This document shows positions 58,418-64,000 of a stretch of 64,000 nucleotides of DNA, one piece after another. Source of the stretch: Lutibaculum sp963816555. Its GTDB lineage: Bacteria; Pseudomonadota; Alphaproteobacteria; Rhizobiales; Tepidamorphaceae. The translations under genes and the position numbers were made by a program. The notes beneath the pieces are model-generated. The model did no database searches and was not told the DNA's origin. It was given only the letters and a program-made list of their open reading frames with translations. The stretch lies in contig CAWFLD010000017.1 in the NCBI GenBank assembly GCA_963816555.1, forward strand, positions 175,899-239,898. The letters are read 5' to 3'. Each line of letters starts with the position of its first letter. Position 1 is the first letter of the stretch.

Positions 58418-58897
58418 GACGTCACACTCTCATCGTGAAGATGAGCACACTGACGACTTCCGGCGCGAATGTAGATTAGATCGAAAGGACGAGCTGAACT
58501 CACGCCCATAAATATTTCAGCAAACCCGCTGTTCCCGCGGGCATTGCACGGTCCGCTTGCCGGGGCCCTCGTGCTTGAAGAAGCCCTCGCCTGCCGTGTC
58601 GCCACCGGGACGCCGCGGGAACTCGTCACAGCGGGCGGCGAAGCCCCGTCATCAGCCTACCCGCCATGGCGAACCGAAGAGCTCGGTGCCCGCCGGAAAT
58701 CGTGCAGCCCCGCGACGCGCCCCGCCGATCCCTCGGGCATGACGGCACACGGTCCTCCTCGTCATCCGTCGGACCGGAACCGAGAAAAGACACGCCCAAG
58801 TAAATAGTTTCTACTACTCGCCCGACTTCAGAATTCCTCTCATAACCCTTTACTATCGTGGCGCCCGAAGGACGCTCGGGTCGGGCGGATTCAGGTT
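58418..58897. other. Divergent intergenic region between the Tc-like operon and the VasI-like gene
   Basis: 480 bases, less GC-rich than its surroundings at both ends (about 58470-58520 and 58795-58860), where promoters for the two divergent units should lie. A 6-base inverted repeat CTCATC-GTGAA-GATGAG at 58429-58445 sits 12 bases before the Tc-operon start codon. A short open frame at 58544-58807 has no recognisable product. Confidence 0.5.
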
Positions 58898-59698
58898 GTG
58901 AACGTGGATTTTCTCCATCGCCTCGGGTCCAGTGGCGCGAGTTGCGTGAGCACCCTGCTCACCGCGATCTTCGTGACCACCTGGCCGGCGACGGCTGGCC
59001 CAGAGGAAGAGCAAGCCCTGCTGATCCTCAAGATCAAGCTCTGCGCCATGGTGCGGGACGAAGAAGACCGTCTCCAGTGCTTCGATCGAATTTCCGGGTC
59101 CCGGCGCGCAGGCGACATCACGGCGCCGACTGCCGACGCCGGCGGCTCTGCGAGTGCCCCCGCGTCCACCGTCCCTCGAGGAGCCGGGGCAAGCCGAGGC
59201 GCCCTCCCCCCGATGCCGCCGCAGGCCTGGTCGATCTCCGACCGCACGTCCCCCATCACGGGCGAGCGTGACGTCATGGTTTCGCGGGCCTTCCGGACGA
59301 TGACGTCCGGCGGGGTCGTCGTGCTCAGCCTGGCCTGCGGGCAAAGCGGGGGATCGGTGGCGGTCTCCTGGCCCGGCTCTTCCCAAGGCTTCCCGACCGG
59401 GCTTTCCCTCACCCTCGGTGGCGGCCAACACCTGCCCGACGGTTTCTGGACACCGGGGCGGGACGGCCGCAGCCTCGTGCATGAGGGGAGCCGGGATGTC
59501 GTGCGCTTCGCGGCGGCAGCGATTTCCGCAGGACAGATGATGCTGACGCTCGGGGGGAAGACGGTCGCTGAACTACGTGCGGACGGTCTGGAGAGCCATC
59601 TCGACGCGCTTCGCCAAGGGTGCGAGACGAGTGCCTCGGCTGCGGATCATCTCGGCGCCCTCGAAGGCCCTGCGGGGCTCCCGCCCGAACGGCCATAG
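58898..59698 (+). CDS. VasI/TagO-like secreted protein (type VI secretion-associated family)
   Basis: 266 residues from a GTG start. A signal-peptide-like N-terminus (ASCVSTLLTAIFVTTWPATA) is followed by the family pattern C-x10-C-x-D: KLCAMVRDEEDRLQCFDRIS. The beta-rich domain has WSISDRTSPITGERDVMVSR, VVVLSLACGQSGGSVAVSWP and FWTPGRDGRSLVHEG. VasI/TagO proteins usually accompany type VI secretion and peptidoglycan anchoring, yet no Tss gene is in view. It is divergent from the Tc-like pair and convergent with the LuxR gene. Confidence 0.65.
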   Translation: MNVDFLHRLGSSGASCVSTLLTAIFVTTWPATAGPEEEQALLILKIKLCAMVRDEEDRLQCFDRISGSRRAGDITAPTADAGGSASAPASTVPRGAGASRGALPPMPPQAWSISDRTSPITGERDVMVSRAFRTMTSGGVVVLSLACGQSGGSVAVSWPGSSQGFPTGLSLTLGGGQHLPDGFWTPGRDGRSLVHEGSRDVVRFAAAAISAGQMMLTLGGKTVAELRADGLESHLDALRQGCETSASAADHLGALEGPAGLPPERP

Positions 59699-59746
59699 GC
59701 TACCGTCGTGCGCGGCGGACACCGTTGGCCAGAGCTTCTCCTCAAG

Positions 59747-59794
59747 CACGGGCCGCGAGCCGCAGGCGTCGAACGCCTGCGGCTCGCGGCCGTG
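59747..59794. terminator. Long bidirectional terminator hairpin
   Basis: A 21-pair stem with one bulged G: arms CACGGGCCGCGAGCCGCAGGCG (59747-59768, given here in part) and CGCCTGCGGCTCGCGGCCGTG (59774-59794), loop TCGAA, followed by TTT. It lies between the convergent VasI-like and LuxR-type genes, so it can stop transcription from both sides. Confidence 0.85.
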
Positions 59795-59822
59795 TTTCCG
59801 CGCTGCGGCGCGGGGCCTTGCG

Positions 59823-60569
59823 TCACGACATGCGCGAGGGATGGTCGGCATGCATATGACGCTTCTGCCACCTGGCCGCCGCCGCCGTGCGATTGTGCAC
59901 GCGCAGCTTCGAGATGATGTTGTGCACGTGGATCTTCACGGTGTTCTCGGAGAGGGTCAGCTCCGCCGCAACGAGCTTGTTCTGGAGTCCGCGCGCCACG
60001 AGCGAGAGGATCTGGTTCTCCCGGGGCGTGAGTTCGGCAAGCCCTTCCACCTCAGGCTCGCACATCTTCTCGGCGGACGCCTTGGCCTCCTCCCTCCGGT
60101 CGGAGAGATGGCGGAACTCCTCCACATACCGCCGGGGAAAGTATTCGCCCCCCTGGATGATGAGCTCCATGATGGAGAACATCGCATCCATGCGGGCATC
60201 AAGCGGAATGATGCCGCGGATCAGCGACGAGGTGAAAATCCCGACGAGATCCTGCGCATGCAGCACGTTGCCCTCGGTGAAGACCGCGATCTTGGCCAGC
60301 GGATGGATGCGCCGCAGGGTGACGCTCTTTGCTTCCAAGGCTTCCAGATAGGTTACATCTGAAAGAATTAGTGCGACCGAAAACGGAAACAGGCCGCACA
60401 ACTGGCCCGGATCTTCCACCCGCTCAACGATCAACCAGGGGCGGTTCCGCTCTATGCATGACTTAATGTGCTCGATGAATGCGCTCTTCGGAGCGAGAAT
60501 GACCACGTTCCGCGTGTTCCGGACGTGATCCATTCTGGATTTACAGGCATGCGCCACATTCACATCCAT
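59823..60569 (-). CDS. LuxR/NarL-family transcription regulator with degenerate receiver domain
   Basis: 248 residues. The C-terminal HTH (about 178-235) is typical: LTPRENQILSLVARGLQNKL, then LSENTVKIHVHNIISKLRVH and NRTAAAARW. The N-terminal 150 residues resemble a receiver fold (NVVILAPKSAFIEHIKSCIE, AKIAVFTEGN) but lack the acidic pair after beta strand 1, so phosphorylation is doubtful. ATG 60569 or ATG 60533 may be the start. It probably regulates the adjoining accessory genes or the rhamnose genes; this is inferred from position only. Confidence 0.82.
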   Translation of the reverse strand: MDVNVAHACKSRMDHVRNTRNVVILAPKSAFIEHIKSCIERNRPWLIVERVEDPGQLCGLFPFSVALILSDVTYLEALEAKSVTLRRIHPLAKIAVFTEGNVLHAQDLVGIFTSSLIRGIIPLDARMDAMFSIMELIIQGGEYFPRRYVEEFRHLSDRREEAKASAEKMCEPEVEGLAELTPRENQILSLVARGLQNKLVAAELTLSENTVKIHVHNIISKLRVHNRTAAAARWQKRHMHADHPSRMS

Positions 60570-61090
60570 AAGAAGCTCGCTTGTGTTCTGAATTCACACC
60601 GCACTTGACTATGATAATGAAAATTTCATGAGTTTCGGATATAGAAAGTGAGCTAGCTCGACCGCTACTCCCAAGAATTTACAGATCACCAGAACTGATC
60701 CATTCGAATTGGCTAATACGTTTTGTACAGAACCGTACTGAGTATCCATTCGGGGATGGGAATCGTCCGTTAGAGTTACGCCTTATGGACAGGGCTTTGC
60801 CGTCCTGCCGGCCGGACAGGCGCCAGAGGCCCGCAATGGACGGCCTTCTGAAATGCGCCAACCGCCATGGGGGCGCCGGTGGCGTGGCGTGATGTCCGGG
60901 AACGAGATGGTTCATCGGGAGCGTTTGGCGGATCGCTGTCGTGCGGGCGATGGCTCGACAGCCTCCTGCCTCCCCCAATCGGGTGAGAAGAAGTCGGCCG
61001 CTCGCCGCTCGCCCCGCGCAGTCAGCCGGGATTGCCCCTGAGCTGCATGAGATTGAAGCGGGCCACGCGATCGTGGCGTCCGGGCGTTTG
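60570..61090. other. AT-rich intergenic region between luxR-type gene and rfbA
   Basis: 521 bases with no convincing gene. The part at about 60580-60790 is clearly more AT-rich than the rest of the window and should hold the promoter of the LuxR-type gene. A perfect palindrome GAGCTAGCTC lies at 60650-60659, about 80 bases before that gene's start. TTGACT occurs at 60605-60610 on the plus strand, but no gene follows in that direction. The part next to rfbA (about 60850-61090) is GC-rich and may be a decayed or mis-sequenced segment. Confidence 0.45.
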
Positions 61091-61976
61091 CTATGCCACG
61101 CCCTCGGCCACCGCCCGAAGGTGTCGGCCATAGGCCGTGCTCTTCTGCAGCTCGGCCGAGCGCAGCAGGTCGTCCTTGCCGATCCAGCCCCTGACGGTAG
61201 CCGATCTCCTCGAGGCAGGCGAGGACGAGGCCCTGGCGATCCTGCAGGGCGCGGACGAACTCGCCGGCCTCCATGAGGCTCGAATGCGTGCCCGGTGTCG
61301 AGCCAGGCGATGCCGCGGCCCAGGCGCTCGACCTGCAGGTCGCCGCGCTCGAGATAGGCCATGTTGACGTCGGTGATCTCGAGCTCGCCGCGCGCGCTCG
61401 GCTTCACCTCGCGGGCGATGTCGACGACGTCGCTGTCGTAGAAATAGAGCCCCGTGACCGCCCAGTGCGACTTCGGGTGGGCCGGCTTCTCCTCGATCGA
61501 CGTGGCGGTGCCGGTCTCGTCGAAGGCGACGACGCCGTAACGCTGCGGGTCCTCCACCCTGATAGGCGAAGACGGTCGCCCCCGCGGTCGCGCGCCGAGG
61601 CGGCCGCGCGACCTGCTCCGTCAGGTTGTGCCCGAAGAAGATGTTGTCGCCGAGGACGAGCGCCGCCGGCGTCGCCGGCGAGGAAGTCGGCGCCGAGGAT
61701 GAAGGCTTCCGCAAGGCCGCGCGGCTCGGCCTGCTCGACATAGGAGAACTCGACGCCGAACTGCGAGCCGTCGCCGAGCAGGCGCCGGTAGAGCGGCAGG
61801 TCCTCCGGCGTCGAGATGACCAGGATCTCGCGGATGCCGGCCAGCATCAGCACCGAGATCGGGTAGTAGATCATCGGCTTGTCGTAGACCGGCAGCAGCT
61901 GCTTGCTGATCGCCATCGTCGCCGGATAGAGCCTGGTGCCGCGGCCGCCCGCGAGCACGATTCCCTTGCGTGCCAT
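61091..61976 (-). CDS. rfbA: Glucose-1-phosphate thymidylyltransferase, four or more frame breaks
   Basis: About 295 residues. The enzyme makes dTDP-glucose. The nucleotide-binding start MARKGIVLAGGRGTRLYPAT, then QLLPVYDKPMIYYPISVLML, is clear. LVLGDNIFFGHNLTEQVA, EDPQRYGVVAFDETGTATSI, EEKPAHPKSHWAVTGLYFYD, RGELEITDVNMAYLERGDLQ, AWLDTG and GLVLACLEEIGYRQG follow in several frames. Breaks lie near 61680, 61565, 61290 and 61190. It is the last gene of the rfbB-rfbD-rfbA run. Confidence 0.88.
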
Positions 61977-62000
61977 CGTCTGCTTCCTCTGCGCCCCCTG

Positions 62001-62908
62001 TCAGTCCGCCGTCTGCCGAGAGCCATGAGGTCGGTCCATGGCGCGCGACAGGCCGTCGCGCCAGTGCGGCAGGCGCACGTTGTGGTCCTGTCAGGAGCTT
62101 GCCGCAGTCGAGCACGGAGTTCGCCGGCCGCTTCGCCGGCGTCGGAAACTCCGAGGTCGGGATGGCGCAGGAGCTCCTGCGGCATCTTGAGGCCGCGCAC
62201 CGCGCACTCCTCGAAGATGCCCGTGGCGAAGCCGTGCCAGCTGGCCTCGCCCTCGGCGGCCATGTGGTAGGTGCCGGCGGGGGCGCCGTCGTCGCGCATG
62301 CGCTCGGCCAGCACGACGAGCGCCGCCGCGATGTGGCCGGCATAGGTCGGCGAGCCGCGCTGGTCGTCGACGACGCGCAGCTGGTCGCGCTCGGTCGCGA
62401 GCCGCAGCATCGTCTTCATGAAGTTCCTGCCGTATTCGGAGAAGACCCAGGCCGTCCGCAGGATCAGGTGGCGCGGATGCAGCGGCCGCGACGGCGAGCT
62501 CGCCGGCGAGCTTCGTGCGGCCATAGGCGCTCTGCGGGTTCGGCGCGTCCTCTTCGGTGTAGGGCCGGTCGAGCGTGCCGTCGAAGACGTAGTCGGTCGA
62601 GATGTGCAGGAACGGGATGCCGGCGCCCGCCGCCGCCTCCGCCATCAGCCGCGGCGCCTCGGCGTTGAGCCGCATCGCCTCGGCTTCCTCCTCCTCGGCC
62701 TTGTCGACGGCCGTGTAGGCGGCGGCGTTGACGATCGCATAGGGCTTGTGCCGCCAGACCGCGGCCCGCAGCGCCTCGGGATCGAGAACGTCGATCTCGT
62801 CGCGGCCGAGCGCGACGACGGGCCGGCTCGCGCCTGCGCGCCGACATCGGCGAGGCAGCGGGCGACCTGGCCGTTGCGGCCGAAGACGAGAAGGGGTGGG
62901 AGCGTCAT
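62001..62908 (-). CDS. rfbD: dTDP-4-dehydrorhamnose reductase, four or so frame breaks
   Basis: About 302 residues. The last step of dTDP-L-rhamnose synthesis. The Rossmann start is MTLPPLLVFGRNGQVARCLA. The SDR active site reads FLHISTDYVFDGTLDRPYTE and QSAYGRTKLAGELAVAA (Tyr-x-x-x-Lys). HLILRTAWVFSEYGRNFMKT and PTPAKRPANSVLDCGKLL complete the pattern, ending HNVRLPHWRDGLSRAM. Breaks lie near 62840, 62480-62520, 62160 and 62085. The ATG overlaps the rfbB stop as ATGA. Confidence 0.88.
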
Positions 62909-63985
62909 CCGGTCTTCCTGTCGATCAGGCCGAGGCGGCTGCCGTCATACCTGCCCTCGCGCAAGGGGCGCCACCAGGCCTCGTTGTCGAGATACCAGCG
63001 CACGGTCTTCTCCAGGCCGGTCTCGAAGGTCTCGCGCGGCTGCCAGCCGAGCTCGGTCTTCAGCTTCGTCGCGTCGATCGCGTAGCGCGCGTCGTGGCCC
63101 GGCCGGTCGGTCACGAACTCGATCAGGCTCTCGTGCCCGCCCTTGGGCGCGTCGGCGCCCCTGATCTCGTCGAGGATGCGGCAGATGCGGCGCACGACGT
63201 CGATGTTCTTCCACTCGTTGTTGCCGCCGACATTGTACTTCTCGCCGGGCCGCCCCTTCTTCAGGATCGTCCACAGCGCGCGCACGTGGTCCTCGACATA
63301 GAGCCAGTCGCGCACGTTCTCGCCCTTGCCGTAGACCGGCAGCGCTCTTGCCCTCGAGCGCGTTGAGGATGACGAGCGGGATCAGCTTCTCCGGGAAGTG
63401 GTAGGGCCCGTAATTGTTCGAGCAGTTCGAGATCAGCGCCGGCAGGCCGTAGGTGTGGTGCCAGGCGAGCACCAGGTGGTCGGAGCTCGCCTTCGAGGCG
63501 GAATAGGGCGAGCTCGGCTGGTAGGGCGTCTCCTCGGTGAAGTGGCCCTCGTCGCCGAGCGATCCGTAGACCTCGTCGGTCGAGATGTGCAGGAAGCGGA
63601 ACGTCGTCGCGCCTGTCGCCCTCAAGCCCCTCCCAGTGGCCGCGCGCGGCCTCGAGCAGCGAGAACGTGCCGCCGATATTGGTCTCGATGAAGGGCGCCG
63701 CGCCGGTGATCGAGCGGTCGACGTGGCTCTCGGCGGCCAGGTGCATCACGGCGTCGACCGCCTCCTCCGCGAAGAGGGCGGCCATGCGCTCGCGGTCGCA
63801 GATGTCGGCCTCGACCAGCCGGTAGCGCGGGTTCGCCGGCGATCTCCGCCGAGCGAGGCGAGGTTCGCGGCGTAGGTCAGCTTGTCGACATTGACCACGC
63901 GGACGTCCGTCTCGCGGATCAGGAAACGGCAGACTTCGGAGCCGATGAAGCCGGCGCCGCCGGTGACGAGGATCGTGTCGGGCAT
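62905..63985 (-). CDS. rfbB: dTDP-glucose 4,6-dehydratase, three or more frame breaks
   Basis: About 360 residues. It makes dTDP-4-keto-6-deoxyglucose. The NAD site is ILVTGGAGFIGSEVCRFLI, with VNVDKLTYAANLASLGG. HLAAESHVDRSITGAAPFIE, LHISTDEVYGSLGDEGHFTE (Thr-Asp-Glu), SPYSASKASSDHLVLAWHHT (Tyr-x-x-x-Lys) and ISNCSNNYGPYHFPEKLIPL are all present, ending DWLYVEDHVRALWTILKKGR. Breaks lie near 63840, 63610 and 63345. rfbC is not in view and may lie just beyond base 64000. Confidence 0.9.
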
Positions 63986-64000
63986 GTCGTTTCGGCCGTT

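Noticed and set aside
58544..58807. 87-residue plus-strand frame in the region before the VasI-like gene
   Set aside because: No family, no good ribosome site and a composition like non-coding DNA; not supported as a gene.
60679..61090. C-terminal extension of an rfbA fragment running past 61091
   Set aside because: It follows a frame break in rfbA. The true C-terminus, ending in AELQKSTAYGRHLRAVAEG, stops at 61091 in another frame.

Overview
This window is GC-rich, gene-dense chromosomal DNA from an alphaproteobacterium, most probably of the order Hyphomicrobiales (Rhizobiales). The evidence is gene content and order: tpiA, secG, pyrG, eno, an ftsB-like gene, pdhA, lipoyl-bearing pdhB, pdhC and lpdA lie in one conserved block, and a second block carries DUF2066, a CDP-alcohol transferase, a PerM-type permease, hda, ppk, ppx, rnd and aspS. 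The malic enzyme fused to a phosphotransacetylase domain and the DUF2336 and PGPGW proteins fit the same group.

Layout. 1-3.5 kb: a stressosome-type operon (rsbR, rsbS, rsbT, an RsbX/SpoIIE-like phosphatase with its own RsbT-like domain, and a histidine kinase that runs off the window) in which three successive genes carry an RsbT-like ATPase domain. 3.6-4.2 kb: tRNA-Cys and tRNA-Asn around a small membrane protein. 4.4-9.2 kb: MFS transporter, photolyase, RibD-C-like reductase, ceramidase-like membrane enzyme, glycosyltransferase. 9.2-24 kb: maeB, aspS, rnd, ppx/ppk polyphosphate genes, hda, permease, CDP-alcohol transferase, DUF2066, GlsB-like protein, lpdA. 24-38 kb: pyruvate dehydrogenase, ftsB-like, eno, DUF1835, topoisomerase IB, VOC protein, pyrG, secG, hydrolase, tpiA and a small cobalamin-methionine-synthase-type module. 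38-46 kb: small secreted protein, dipeptidase, bioY, a three-gene polysaccharide cluster and nadK. 46-53.7 kb: DUF2336, lytic transglycosylase, CitE-like lyase, thrS, yidD, an IscU-like scaffold, folE, hisI. 53.7-60.6 kb: an accessory segment with a tRNA-like sequence at one edge, a 1257-residue protein resembling the C-terminal half of Tc-toxin subunit A, a translationally coupled partner, a VasI/TagO-like secreted protein and a LuxR-type regulator. 61-64 kb: dTDP-rhamnose genes rfbA, rfbD and rfbB.

At least eleven genes, several of them essential (aspS) or central (maeB, ppk, rfbABD), are split by single-base frame breaks. The inspected breaks lie in CG-rich runs, and the protein sequence resumes perfectly in another frame. 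I read them mostly as sequence or assembly errors, not decay. Break positions are given to within about 20 bases.

The strongest candidates for something unusual are the Tc-A-like two-gene locus, which has no TcB/TcC partner in view, and the stressosome operon with chained ATPase modules. No CRISPR array, insertion sequence, transposase, integrase or rRNA was seen.
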